From the NCBI RefSeq assembly GCF_000518765.1, contig NZ_KI912489.1, positions 636,503-700,502 on the forward strand: a stretch of 64,000 bases of DNA. The letters are read 5' to 3'. The DNA comes from Ruminococcus flavefaciens ATCC 19208 (lineage in GTDB: Bacteria; Bacillota; Clostridia; Oscillospirales; Ruminococcaceae). Of this stretch, positions 33,487-42,961 are shown one piece after another (the stretch's first letter is position 1; each line of letters starts with the position of its first letter). Made by a program: the position numbers and the translations under genes. The notes beneath the pieces are model-generated. The model searched no databases, was not told the origin of the DNA, and worked only from the letters and a program-made list of their open reading frames with translations.

Positions 33487-33508
33487 GTAAACCGTGGGTA
33501 TACTATAA

Positions 33509-34990
33509 TCATTTTGATGTTATAGATTTATAGAATTCATCAACAACACTTTTGAATGGATGAATTGCGTTATGTTTCATACCGTTATTATATCTTTTCT
33601 TACCTTCTTCAATTATTATATCACTTGAAATATAGTTTGAGATTTTCTTAATATCTACTCCGGTATAGTAAATAATCTGTTCTAATGAAAAACCAGTCTC
33701 AAACAATCTATATATTAAACAATTGCGCACATATTGTGGCGAAAAGAACGTCCATAATTCTTCGCTAATATTGACGTTCTTTAACTTATTAAAAATATCA
33801 TTTAATGTAGCCTCGTTGACTTTTTTATACTTACCACCAATACATGATGTAAAAACATATTCAGATTTATTCTTATTAGCTTTATTCTGTTTCGTTATAT
33901 TATCAAAGCATAATACCAATAAATCATTCATTTCACATTGTCTACCATTAACAATCATGCTCTTCTTATTAATATCAATATCATCCCACTTTAGATTATG
34001 AACGGTGTTTCGTTCTAATCCATAATATGCACAAAGCAAAAAAACCGCAATATCTCTGTAATTAGTTTTTGAAGAATATAAATAAGCTAATGCTTCTGTA
34101 AATCTTTCTTCATTAAGATAGTTTTCGGATTTTATTTTAGCAGTCTCTTTTATTCCAGACAGCGAAAAATCTCTACCCTGTGAAAAATTTTGATTATTAA
34201 CATAAGAATGTTCTGATAGAGTTTTGAAAAAGGATGATAAATAAGAATAATAGTTTTTCATTGTTTCTTTTGATGTAACACGTCTTCCTGAATTTCGATT
34301 TTGGGAATTATCATTTACAAATCCCATAAGATCTTCAGGGTGTATCCTTGACAAAACTTCATGTGGAGATTTACTTATTATCTTATAATCATTTTGTTTA
34401 GCATAATAATTAAAAAAACGGAAAAGTGTACTTTTATAAACAGCCCAATTTTTCATATTTAATGTTCCATCCATTTTTGCATAGCTTTTATATTGAGCTA
34501 TATCAGCAAAATACTGCGTTGTTCTATTAACAAACAGATTTTCATAAGAATAATATTTCATATAGGCTTTATCGTGTGTATTATCAATAGAGATATCAAA
34601 CACTATTCTATCAGGGATTTCGCCTTCGATACTATTATTCAAAAGAATATATCTTGTTCCATTTGTGAGCAAGCCCCAATCAATTACAGGTTTATGAGAA
34701 TTAAGATAATCAGAAAGTTGTTTCACATCTTTTTCTGCCAAATCAATATTAGTGGTTTGACTACCTTTTTTCTGTCCCTTTGTCTCAACAATAAACAATG
34801 GTTCATTCTTTATCTTGTAAACGATGTCTGCTCTACCTTCATAAATAGCCTCTTCATAGTCCCAATTATCAGGGTCATATCCAAGTTCCTTGAGAAAAAC
34901 ATGTACTACAACATGATTCTTAATATTTTCTTCACCTAAATTAGAAAGCTCGCTCATTCGTTTCTTTACTGCTTTAATAAGTTCTTGCAT
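33509..34990 (-). CDS. Fusion of HsdR-N-like nuclease domain and tyrosine-recombinase-like domain
   Basis: A 493-residue protein. Residues 1-165 resemble the type I restriction HsdR N-terminal nuclease: G-R-A-D55 and E69-T-K71 form a PD-(D/E)xK core. Residues 180-490 resemble a tyrosine recombinase, with a SAM-like core-binding part and a catalytic-like part (A-Y-Y-G-L-E-R-N-T, V-R-N, G-V-D-I-K-K-I-S-N-Y). The usual first Arg after G-L is Glu and the HxxR His is Ser, so recombinase chemistry is doubtful. AGGAG before the ATG at 34990 fixes the start. It is the third gene after the helicase and Nudix genes. Confidence 0.7.
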   Translation of the reverse strand: MQELIKAVKKRMSELSNLGEENIKNHVVVHVFLKELGYDPDNWDYEEAIYEGRADIVYKIKNEPLFIVETKGQKKGSQTTNIDLAEKDVKQLSDYLNSHKPVIDWGLLTNGTRYILLNNSIEGEIPDRIVFDISIDNTHDKAYMKYYSYENLFVNRTTQYFADIAQYKSYAKMDGTLNMKNWAVYKSTLFRFFNYYAKQNDYKIISKSPHEVLSRIHPEDLMGFVNDNSQNRNSGRRVTSKETMKNYYSYLSSFFKTLSEHSYVNNQNFSQGRDFSLSGIKETAKIKSENYLNEERFTEALAYLYSSKTNYRDIAVFLLCAYYGLERNTVHNLKWDDIDINKKSMIVNGRQCEMNDLLVLCFDNITKQNKANKNKSEYVFTSCIGGKYKKVNEATLNDIFNKLKNVNISEELWTFFSPQYVRNCLIYRLFETGFSLEQIIYYTGVDIKKISNYISSDIIIEEGKKRYNNGMKHNAIHPFKSVVDEFYKSITSK

Positions 34991-35019
34991 AAATGCACTC
35001 CTCTTTATTGCTATAATTT

Positions 35020-35421
35020 TCACATCATTTCTCTACGTATCCTCTCCACCAGTCCCATATCCGCCGGCAGCCACTTCACACTGTCAAGCTCATCTTTGGT
35101 AAGCCACCGTGCCTCCTGAGCTTCAAGCAGAACCAAATCACCACTGACCACCTCACACCAGAAGCAGTCCATCGACAGATGAAAGGCAGGATAATCATAT
35201 TCTACCGTGTCAATAAGGTTGCCCACTTTTATTTCAGTTGCAAGCTCCTCACGGATTTCTCTCACAAGCGCTTGCTGAGGAGTTTCACCGGGTTCGATTT
35301 TACCGCCGGGAAATTCCCACATACCTTTGAATTCGCCATATCCTCTTGCAGTTGCAAATATGCGTGTCTTTGCTTGAAGTGAATCGCATATCACAGCTGC
35401 GACAACTTTTATCGTTTTCAT
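35020..35421 (-). CDS. Nudix hydrolase (MutT-like)
   Basis: A 133-residue protein with an intact Nudix box (G-G-K-I-E-P-G-E-T, then R-E-I-R-E-E-L, about 39-61) and W-E-F-P-G-G. It probably hydrolyses an oxidised or modified nucleoside triphosphate. It starts one base after the stop of the helicase gene, so it is translated from the same message. Pairing of Nudix proteins with PLD-helicases of this type is a known genomic association. Confidence 0.88.
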   Translation of the reverse strand: MKTIKVVAAVICDSLQAKTRIFATARGYGEFKGMWEFPGGKIEPGETPQQALVREIREELATEIKVGNLIDTVEYDYPAFHLSMDCFWCEVVSGDLVLLEAQEARWLTKDELDSVKWLPADMGLVERIRREMM

Positions 35422-35422
35422 A

Positions 35423-38400
35423 TTATCCCACCGTCAACTGATTAGTTTTCCTGAGATACTTCGCAGGGATAGGCTTGCGGAGCTTCCACACAACATTCAT
35501 AGGCTTCGAGCCCTCCGACTTCACATAGTCCGCCAGTCCGAGGAAGGTATAAGGCGCAGCACCCAGCTTATTGCTCTTGAACTCACGGACAAATATCATC
35601 ACGTTTGTGCCCATGTCACGATGATGTATGTAGCGCTGACCTGTCTTGCTTTCAGGAGTTGTTGTGCTCTGGCTCTGCCAGTGGAACAGCTCGCTGTTGA
35701 TGGAATAATCGTTGTACATCGTAGTGGGTGAATAGTCCTTGTCCGACTTGTTGAGCGTTACGAACAGCAGGTCAGTCTTTTTATCCTCCAGATACTTCAC
35801 GCCCTCACGGACGGTATCAGGCTTCATGAAGTCCAGCGCAACGAGTATCTGGTCCCTCGTGTAACTGCAATGCACGTCCAGTGGACAGTCATAGTCCACC
35901 TGCACAGGCTCGTCGATGAAGTCTATCTTGTCGTACTTGTAGTACATCAGCTCAAGTATCTCAGCGAGCATCACAGGCGACTTTGATATCTTGCGGAAGC
36001 CCTCAAGCAGGTCGCTGAAACCGCAGTCCTCGTAGGACTTCTGCCATATTGTGAACTGTAACATCTGCCACATTCTCTGCTGAACACCGTCGAAATCGTC
36101 AATGCTGTAATTGCCAATCTTTGGGAGATAATCTATCACAAGTTCTATAAGGCGATGTGAGTCGATGTATGAAAGTCGGGGCAGTGCTTTTGTAATGACT
36201 TCTTCAATATCTTCGGTGAAATTTTCTTTTACCTCAGCCTGCACACACAGTCTTGCAAAGCTGTTTTTAGTGCCGTATATAGCACTGATATCAAGATTGT
36301 AGTAGTCAAGAAAATTCGCAAGAGTAAGCGCTTTTCCGCTGTCCTCGGTGAAATTCGCAAGACGCTTTACAATGGCGCTCTTGTTGCCAACAGCCTGACT
36401 GATATTGTCGAGAATGTACTTCTGCGCCTGCTTTTCAAGTTTGATATAACAGCCCTTCGGCAGCAGTGGAAAGCCGTTCTCAATCTCGTCCTTGACACTG
36501 CGCTGAGTGTTGCCGAGAAGTGCCGAAAATTTGCTCTCGAAATTATACTTCATGTGAGCCTGACCGATGAAATCCAGTACTGTCAGGCAGTCCTTGCCAT
36601 CGCTGAGACGCAGTCCACGTCCAAGCTGTTGCAGGAACACAGTCAGGCTTTCGGTAGGACGCAGGAACATTACCGTGTTGACCTCGGGAATATCCACGCC
36701 CTCGTTGTACAGGTCAACGGTGAAGATGAACTTTACCACACCGTTCGCCAGATTACGCTGTGCCGAATCACGCTCGTCCTTTTTGCTGTCGGCGGTCAGA
36801 GCGATGGACGGTATATTGTTCTGATTGAAACGCTGAGCCATATAGTCTGCGTGTTCTTTCGACACACAGAAGCCCAGTCCCTTGACCTTGTCCATGTCCG
36901 CAACGTACTTGTTAAGCTCTTTCAGGATAAGCATAACACGCATATCGTTGCCCGTGTAGATGTTTGAGAGCGCAGTCCTGTCATAACCTCCACGAGACCA
37001 TTTTATATCGTGCAGGTCAACATCATCGGACACTCCGAAATAATGGAAAGGACACAGCAGCTTCCTGTCTATGGCCTCGGGCAGACGTATCTCCGCAGCT
37101 ATCCTGTCATCGAAATACGGCAGTATGCTCTTGCCGTCCATACGCTCAGGAGTTGCGGTCAGACCGAGAAGTATCTTCGGTTTGTAGTATTCAAGCAAAG
37201 GCTGATATGATTTTGCGGGAGCGTGGTGAAATTCGTCCACGATGATGAAATCGTAGTAGTCGGGAGAGGTTATCTTATCAAGTGACTGAGAGTTGAAAGA
37301 CTCAATGGAAATGAACAGGTTTTCAAGGCTTTCAGGAACGATTCCGCCAACGCACAGGTCGCCGAAATTCGCATCGTGGAGCACACCGCGGAAGCATTTT
37401 ATACTCTGCTTCAATATCTCTTTTCTGTGCGCCACAAAGAGAAGCCTTGCACGTCCGTTTGCCTGACGAAAGCGCTTATAGTCAAATGCGGAAATGACAG
37501 TCTTGCCTGTACCCGTTGCGGCGACAACAAGGTTCTTCCAGTGATGACGTATCTCACGCTCGGCAGTCAGCTTGTCCAGAATCTCCTGCTGATAGGAGAA
37601 GGGACGTATATCAAAGCTGTAATCGCTCTGGTCGCCGTGGTATTTCTCGGCCTTCAGAGCCTGCATCAGATGCACTTTGTCATCGGGAGAATACATGGAA
37701 AAATCGGTGCTGTTCCAGTAGTTCTCAAATGTCGCATTTATCTTGCGGATAGTGTGAGGCTGGTCGTGTGCGGTGATTTTCAGGTTCCATTCAAGGCCGC
37801 TTGTCATGGCAGCGTTGGACATATTCGACGAGCCAACGTAAGCCGTAGTAAAGCCAGTGTCACGGTAGAAAACATAGGACTTCGCATGAAGCCTTGTGCG
37901 CTCGGTGTCGTAGGAGACCTTTATCTCGGTGTGGGGCAGCTTGCTCAGTTCCTCCACTGCTTTCACGTCGGTAGCGCCCATATAAGAAGTTGTGATAACA
38001 CGAAGCTGACCGCCGTGAGCCGTGAACTCCTGCAATTCGTCGATGATAAGCACCAATCCGCTCCACTTGATGAAAGATACAAGCATATCAATCATGTCAG
38101 CGGAAACTATTTCCTTTTTCAGCTCAGTCATCATCTGCGGTTCGTGACCTGCACCTGTGAACAATGAGCTTGATGCAAGGGAAGTTTCGGGGCGTGTCAT
38201 AGTTATACGGCGCTTCATAGCGTCAGCATTGTTCTGCATATTTGCAACTGCAAGGAGCTGTTCCGCACGTTCATCTACGCTCAGACCATCGAATTCCTCG
38301 TCACCTGTGAGCTCTGTGACTGCCGAAACTATCCTGTTGGCAAGTCCTAGCTGACCTTCGATATCATCACCTGCAAGCCGTGAGAGTCCCTTCTCAATGA

Positions 38401-38539
38401 CCTCAGAGAGATACCCTGCCAGCACCTGCGGAGCTTCCGCTTTGTCGATATTGCGTTTGTCGATAAGCTGACGGCTCTCGTCAAGCTCGCCTGACAGGTC
38501 TTTGTTGATAACTTGTTCGTACAGTCCTGGTCTGAGCAT
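35423..38539 (-). CDS. PLD nuclease-SF2 helicase-DUF3427 protein
   Basis: A 1038-residue protein. An N-terminal phospholipase-D-type nuclease domain has H218-A-K220 and G-S-S-N. An SF2 helicase follows with motif I ATGTGKT (341-347), D-E-F-H-H, L-T-A-T-P-E-R and Q-Q-L-G-R-G-L-R. A C-terminal DUF3427-like part ends it. Only one HKD motif is clear, so it likely dimerises for cleavage. GGAGG before ATG 38539 fixes the start. It heads a three-gene operon that looks like mobile-element or anti-phage defence; this role is inferred. Confidence 0.88.
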   Translation of the reverse strand: MLRPGLYEQVINKDLSGELDESRQLIDKRNIDKAEAPQVLAGYLSEVIEKGLSRLAGDDIEGQLGLANRIVSAVTELTGDEEFDGLSVDERAEQLLAVANMQNNADAMKRRITMTRPETSLASSSLFTGAGHEPQMMTELKKEIVSADMIDMLVSFIKWSGLVLIIDELQEFTAHGGQLRVITTSYMGATDVKAVEELSKLPHTEIKVSYDTERTRLHAKSYVFYRDTGFTTAYVGSSNMSNAAMTSGLEWNLKITAHDQPHTIRKINATFENYWNSTDFSMYSPDDKVHLMQALKAEKYHGDQSDYSFDIRPFSYQQEILDKLTAEREIRHHWKNLVVAATGTGKTVISAFDYKRFRQANGRARLLFVAHRKEILKQSIKCFRGVLHDANFGDLCVGGIVPESLENLFISIESFNSQSLDKITSPDYYDFIIVDEFHHAPAKSYQPLLEYYKPKILLGLTATPERMDGKSILPYFDDRIAAEIRLPEAIDRKLLCPFHYFGVSDDVDLHDIKWSRGGYDRTALSNIYTGNDMRVMLILKELNKYVADMDKVKGLGFCVSKEHADYMAQRFNQNNIPSIALTADSKKDERDSAQRNLANGVVKFIFTVDLYNEGVDIPEVNTVMFLRPTESLTVFLQQLGRGLRLSDGKDCLTVLDFIGQAHMKYNFESKFSALLGNTQRSVKDEIENGFPLLPKGCYIKLEKQAQKYILDNISQAVGNKSAIVKRLANFTEDSGKALTLANFLDYYNLDISAIYGTKNSFARLCVQAEVKENFTEDIEEVITKALPRLSYIDSHRLIELVIDYLPKIGNYSIDDFDGVQQRMWQMLQFTIWQKSYEDCGFSDLLEGFRKISKSPVMLAEILELMYYKYDKIDFIDEPVQVDYDCPLDVHCSYTRDQILVALDFMKPDTVREGVKYLEDKKTDLLFVTLNKSDKDYSPTTMYNDYSINSELFHWQSQSTTTPESKTGQRYIHHRDMGTNVMIFVREFKSNKLGAAPYTFLGLADYVKSEGSKPMNVVWKLRKPIPAKYLRKTNQLTVG

Positions 38540-38664
38540 AGGGGCACCTCCGTAGTGATTGCTAATATTAGTTAAACGAGCAGCAGCTATTTGTAATATT
38601 ATAACATATTTTGCTGCAACTTGCAATATATTTTGATTATTTTGGTGCACCTTACGAAATAAAG

Positions 38665-38698
38665 AAAGGCATCCTGTGGATTTTCACAGAACGCCTTT
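38665..38698 (-). terminator. Terminator after the LPD28-like gene
   Basis: Minus strand AAAGGC...GCCTTT with inner CTGTG / CACAG, followed by a T-rich tail. Confidence 0.75.
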
Positions 38699-38702
38699 GC
38701 AT

Positions 38703-39005
38703 TTACATATATTCAGTTAATTTACACGTCTCGCCTGTGTACCTGTAATCATCTTCCTCGACAAATTTACAGCCGATGTCGGTCATTTCAATAGGTTCTT
38801 TACAGATAACAGTTCCCCAGTGATTGACCAAAATGTGCGGTCTGACCTCGACAATCCTGCCGCTGCAGTCATCGTCGTGGCGGACGTCATAAACGTACAA
38901 GTTGTCAGGGACTGTATTCCTCTTAACTCTCATACAGATGAAAAGAACTGTTTTTCCGAACAGCTCCAATAGGTCGAATACTTCCTCGTTTGCATTAACA
39001 CTCAT
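38703..39005 (-). CDS. Small LPD28-like protein
   Basis: A 100-residue protein whose N-terminal pattern L-L-E-L-F-G-K-x-x-L-F, T-V-P-x-x-L-Y-x-Y-D-x-R and V-N-H-W-G-T-V resembles the LPD28 domain seen in phages and conjugative elements. The assignment is from memory of the family. AGGAGG precedes the ATG. It supports a mobile origin for this part. Function unknown. Confidence 0.65.
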   Translation of the reverse strand: MSVNANEEVFDLLELFGKTVLFICMRVKRNTVPDNLYVYDVRHDDDCSGRIVEVRPHILVNHWGTVICKEPIEMTDIGCKFVEEDDYRYTGETCKLTEYM

Positions 39006-39152
39006 GTGGCACCTCCTACAAAATATTTGCTATTGTAGCATACGGAAGGAACAAAATCAATATTTCTGATTTTTTTCTCAATAACAAGCGCTTTCCTCCC
39101 ATTATTCGTAATAAAAATGGCAGTTAGTCCAAATTGACAAATGATACTTTTA

Positions 39153-39192
39153 CAGCACCTGCAACATACACAATTGCAGGTGCTGGTTTTTG
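39153..39192 (+). terminator. Intrinsic terminator with no obvious gene
   Basis: Stem CAGCACCTGCAA / TTGCAGGTGCTG followed by GTTTTTG. No plus-strand gene precedes it, so it may end a small RNA. TTGACA at 39134 could be its -35 box. Confidence 0.6.
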
Positions 39193-39222
39193 TGCGTTTA
39201 TCCAAAGATTTGAGAAATGACT

Positions 39223-39505
39223 GTGCAAAATGGCTTTCCCAGTTCTCTATAAGTAGAGGGCATAGAATCTTGAAAATTAAATATCCTGCGCAGGAGTGAT
39301 ACACAGCAGTTAAGTGCGCCGCAATAGCATGGAGGGGCTTAGCGCATCGAGCTGTGAAATACTTCTCTCTCGTCACGCAAGGCGGAATGAAAGGAATGGT
39401 ACTGCGCAAGGGCTCCTGTAAAATAATTGCTAACTTGCTACCAAATTGGCTTAGGCGGCGATATATCTTCATTTTCGCTGATAGCAAAGTTGATAGTTGT
39501 TAGTT
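39223..39505 (+). ncRNA. Candidate structured noncoding RNA, copy 1
   Basis: About 280 bp, repeated at 39950-40240 with high identity. It includes the palindrome TCCTGCGCAGGA, a nested stem CACAGC...GTGCGC / GCGCAT...GCTGTG, and end pairing TTGCTA with TAGCAA. Neither copy carries a convincing ORF or ribosome site. Strand is inferred from the orientation of flanking plus-strand genes. Confidence 0.5.
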
Positions 39506-39990
39506 TTTTAATTGGCAGAATATACGAAGTGGCAAACATGATTCTGTGCAAGCCTACAAAGTTTCAAAATCATGGCCCAAAAGAGCCTCTCCCAGCGGCT
39601 ACTATATGAAGGACACAAAAGCGGCAGCAAAATAAGTGATCGAACTTGTGCAATCATACAAAGTTTGAAAAAAGTCGTTCAAAACAGCCCTTCCCAACGG
39701 CTACTATATGAGGCGATAAAAATGGGAACATTCATAAGCCGGCGATTATGCACCTCTACAAAATAATATGAAATGGGTGGTAAAATGTGCTTTCCCATTC
39801 CCCTATAAGTAGAGGGACAAATAATTCGGTGCTTGTGCAGTCCTACAAAGTTTTACAAAAAGACTGTGCAAAACGCCCTTCCCATTCCCCTATAAGTAGA
39901 GGGCAATTTTCAGAAATGGAGATTTTTCTGAAAAATTTGCCGGAAAGGGTTATCAAAACGCCTCTCCCAGTTCTCTATAATTAGAGGGCA
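39226..39990. repeat. Array of six degenerate 85-102-bp repeats
   Basis: The motif CAAAAC-N-CC-TCCCA-NNNN-CTATAAGTAGAGGG recurs with TCCC at 39237, 39590, 39692, 39793, 39880 and 39965. Several units also contain TGTGCA-N-CTACAAAG. Four of six units form a small hairpin (CTCTA-TAAG-TAGAG type). Confidence 0.7.
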
Positions 39991-40240
39991 TAGTATCTTG
40001 AAAATTAAATATCCTGCGCAGGAGTGATAACACAGCAGTTAAGTGCGCCGCAATGGCTTGGAGGGGCTTAGCGCATCGAGCTGTGAACTACTTCTCTCTC
40101 GTCACGCAAGACGGAATGAAAGGAACGGTACTGCGCAAGGTCCCACACAAAACAATTGCTAACTTGCTAACGGGCAGGTCCTAGCGCCGATATATCTTTA
40201 CTTCTGCCGATAGCAAAATCGGTAGTTGTTAGTTCTGCGA
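39950..40240 (+). ncRNA. Candidate structured noncoding RNA, copy 2
   Basis: Second copy of 39223-39505. Differences lie mostly in loops (for example AATAGCATGG against AATGGCTTGG), while the paired segments CACAGC/GCTGTG and GTGCGC/GCGCAT are unchanged. It ends about 210 bp before the DUF927 gene. Confidence 0.5.
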
Positions 40241-40452
40241 TAGTAAATTGCTAACGCCGGAAAAGCTCTGTATCAGGTGCTTTGACAGTGTTTGGTAGTT
40301 TGTTAGTAAAATCAGAGTGGCAGGTCGGCGTGTCGCGCGTTTGTGCGCGGTTTGTGCCGTCCTGCGATGGAAGGAGGGATAACTACACCACACGAGCTCT
40401 CGGAGCGGTTCTGAGGGCAAATAAAGCGAGTTTGAAAAGAAAGGATGATAGG

Positions 40453-42234
40453 ATGACCGAAAACTACGACAACAACATTTACAACGAGCCGTATTGCGTC
40501 AAAGACGGCTGCCTTTACGAAAAGGTCGAGCGGAAAGGAAAGGTCACAATGGTCAGGCTGTGCGATTACGTCCCCGTGCTGAAATCTGAGATAACATTCG
40601 ATGACGGAAGTGAGTGCCGCAAAGCGTTCGAGGTCGGAGCAGTACATTCCAACGGAACGACAATGCCGACGGTAACTGTCACCGCAGACGAGATGAGCAG
40701 TATGAAATGGCTCATCGAAAAGTGGGGCTCGCTGGGTTCGTATTCGCCGGCGAACAATACTCTCGGCAAGATACGTCATGCAATTATGAGCACCAAAGCT
40801 GATGTGGAATTCAGGACGGTGTACAGTCAGACAGGCTGGCGGCAAATAGATAATCGGTACGAGTTCCTGATGCCGTCTGCGGATAGTCAGTTCACAGTGG
40901 AGCTGCAAGGCAAGCTGAACGCTTACCATTGGAGTGGAAGTGCAAGTGCGGACAAGCTGTTCTATCTCACAGCGCTGCTTGAAAACGGTTTACTTCCGCA
41001 GAGAGTAATGCTGCCGTTGCTTGCAGTAACATTCCTGTCTCCGCTGGAACATTTTCTGAAAGCGGCGAGTTGCGAACAGAAGTTCATAACTGCTCTTGTT
41101 GGTAAAACAGGTACGCGCAAATCAACGACTGCGGCGCTGATGTGTTCATTCTTCGGCAGCTTCACTGCAAGCACTCTGCCTATGTCGTTTCACGATACGG
41201 CGAACAGTATCCTCAGCAATATTTATTCGCTGAAGGACGTGCTGACTTGCGTCGATGACCTGCACCCGAATGGAGTGTACGGCGACTCTGAAATGAAAAG
41301 CACTGCGCAGAACCTTGCGCGTTTCTACGGCGACCGCATTGGTCGCGCAAGATTGAATAGCAAGATAGAATTGCAGCCGTCGCGTCCGCCGACAGGTATG
41401 TGTCTTGTCACTGCGGAGTACGTTCCCGAGATATCGCAGAGCGGTCTCGCGCGCTACTTTATCATCGAGATGAAAGCGGACGACATAGATCTCGCGCTGA
41501 TGACTGAGTATCAGCAGCTCGCGGCGGACGGAGTGCTTGCGTCGATAATGCACAGCTACGTTGACTGGCTGCGCACAACATATCTCTGCGATGAAAATAC
41601 TTTTGTGCAAGGCTTGTCAGATACATTCAAAAAGTATCGCACCGAAGTAACAGAGGAGCTGTCTGCAAGGTGTGATAACTTCCACACAAGAGTTCCCGAT
41701 ACCCTCGCGCACATGATGATAGGTTTTGACTTTCTGTTTTCGTTTTTGAATGCAAAAGAAGAAATAGGTGTGCAGGATATGGAGAACTACAAACAGTCAT
41801 TCCGAAACATAATCGTCACAAGTTCAGTCAGAAACAATTCCATTGTCGAGAACGAAAACTATTCGTATCAATTCTGCGACAAGCTGAAAAGTCTGCTCGA
41901 CAGCGGCAGGTGCAGTGTCAATTTCATCGGAAACGACTGCGATATGAACCGAAAAGGCTTCATCGGCTTCGATGACGACAACTTCTACTACCTCATCATG
42001 AATGCGGCGCTGTCGGAAGTGGTGAAGCTGTCGAAGGAAATGGGAGAAAGTTTTTCCATTGGCAAAAACAGTTTGATACAGCAGCTGGTCGATGACGGCA
42101 TAATGGTCGTGAAAGGTAAACGCAACACCACTACTGTCCGCGTTACCGATGACCGTCAGATGAGCGTTGCAGTGCTGGATAAGTCGAAGATGTTCCCTGA
42201 TATGGAAGAAGCCAAAAACAGCGGAAATCGCTGA
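40453..42234 (+). CDS. DUF927-type ATPase (primase/helicase-like) of integrative element
   Basis: A 593-residue protein with Walker A G-K-T-G-T-R-K-S (about 217-224), C-V-D-D-L-H as Walker B-like segment, and the general layout of DUF927 proteins. These are found in phages, satellites and integrative elements and are linked to replication. AAAGGA precedes ATG 40453; a longer frame to 40282 has no ribosome site. The base composition is richer in G+C than most neighbours. It begins the run of plus-strand genes ending in the integrase. Confidence 0.78.
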   Translation: MTENYDNNIYNEPYCVKDGCLYEKVERKGKVTMVRLCDYVPVLKSEITFDDGSECRKAFEVGAVHSNGTTMPTVTVTADEMSSMKWLIEKWGSLGSYSPANNTLGKIRHAIMSTKADVEFRTVYSQTGWRQIDNRYEFLMPSADSQFTVELQGKLNAYHWSGSASADKLFYLTALLENGLLPQRVMLPLLAVTFLSPLEHFLKAASCEQKFITALVGKTGTRKSTTAALMCSFFGSFTASTLPMSFHDTANSILSNIYSLKDVLTCVDDLHPNGVYGDSEMKSTAQNLARFYGDRIGRARLNSKIELQPSRPPTGMCLVTAEYVPEISQSGLARYFIIEMKADDIDLALMTEYQQLAADGVLASIMHSYVDWLRTTYLCDENTFVQGLSDTFKKYRTEVTEELSARCDNFHTRVPDTLAHMMIGFDFLFSFLNAKEEIGVQDMENYKQSFRNIIVTSSVRNNSIVENENYSYQFCDKLKSLLDSGRCSVNFIGNDCDMNRKGFIGFDDDNFYYLIMNAALSEVVKLSKEMGESFSIGKNSLIQQLVDDGIMVVKGKRNTTTVRVTDDRQMSVAVLDKSKMFPDMEEAKNSGNR

Positions 42235-42369
42235 GATTTTTGGGTTGCAGGATAAAGGCTGGCGTCAAAGCGCCCGCCGTTCCACATCGGACGGGCAGTG
42301 CCCGCCGATATTCCGCAGGTTGTGAGTTTACCGAATTGGAGTCAAAATCAAAAAGGGAGGAAAATGCTG

Positions 42370-42843
42370 ATGCCAAAAAATGCAAAAAGTAAGAAAAGTG
42401 CCGATGTTTCGGCAAATTATGATGGAGTCTACGCTCTGAAAAAACGCTTTCCGCTGTACGTTTATCCTGAGACTATGAAGACCGTTGAAAGTCTCTACAA
42501 GTCGGATAATTGCAGCACCAAAACTGAGTTCATGGAGAAAGCTATCCGCTTCTACTGCGCACACCTTATGCAGAACAAGCCTGAGCTCATCGAGTACCTT
42601 GCGCCGCAGATAGCGCATATCGTTGAGGGATATATCATGGGGACTGAGCAGAGGGTGTCTCGTGCGATATTCAAGCTTGCAGTTGAAGTCGGTGCGCAGA
42701 CGCATATACTTGCGGCGATAAATGATATCGAAGAAAGCACACTTTTCAAGCTTCGCGAAATGGTCACAGACGAGGTGTGCCGCATCAACGGTATCATAAA
42801 CTTTGAGAGTGCTGTCAGATATCAGCGAAGTGAGGAAGAATAA
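42370..42843 (+). CDS. Ribbon-helix-helix-like element protein
   Basis: A 157-residue protein with a Lys-rich start, then F-P-L-Y-V-Y-P-E-T-M-K-T-V-E-S-L-Y (about 25-41) and T-K-T-E-F-M-E-K-A-I-R-F-Y, as in RHH-type DNA-binding proteins of mobile elements. GGGAGG is followed by two in-frame ATGs (42364, 42370); the second has better spacing. The C-terminal half is helical and unassigned. Confidence 0.6.
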   Translation: MPKNAKSKKSADVSANYDGVYALKKRFPLYVYPETMKTVESLYKSDNCSTKTEFMEKAIRFYCAHLMQNKPELIEYLAPQIAHIVEGYIMGTEQRVSRAIFKLAVEVGAQTHILAAINDIEESTLFKLREMVTDEVCRINGIINFESAVRYQRSEEE

Positions 42844-42961
42844 AAGCTGATTATTGTGTAGTGCTTCTGCTCGGTATCAACAGCCAACATTCGTCCAGTC
42901 TGGTGAATGGATTTCGACAGAGCGATATGGTATGATTGTTGGTCAGGAGGTGATCGCGGCG

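Noticed and set aside
39226..39990. CRISPR array: six repeats with small hairpins CTATAAGTAG
   Set aside because: Periods are 85-102 bp and irregular, the repeats are degenerate, the intervals share sequence (TGTGCA...CTACAAAG), and no cas gene is near. The hairpin resemblance to Cas12a repeats is superficial.
39223..40240. Group II intron or retron RNA
   Set aside because: No reverse transcriptase is nearby and I see no domain V-like hairpin; the segment is left as an unassigned structured element.
40282..40452. N-terminal extension of the DUF927 protein
   Set aside because: No ribosome site; AAAGGA precedes ATG 40453, and the extension lies in the repeat-rich noncoding region.
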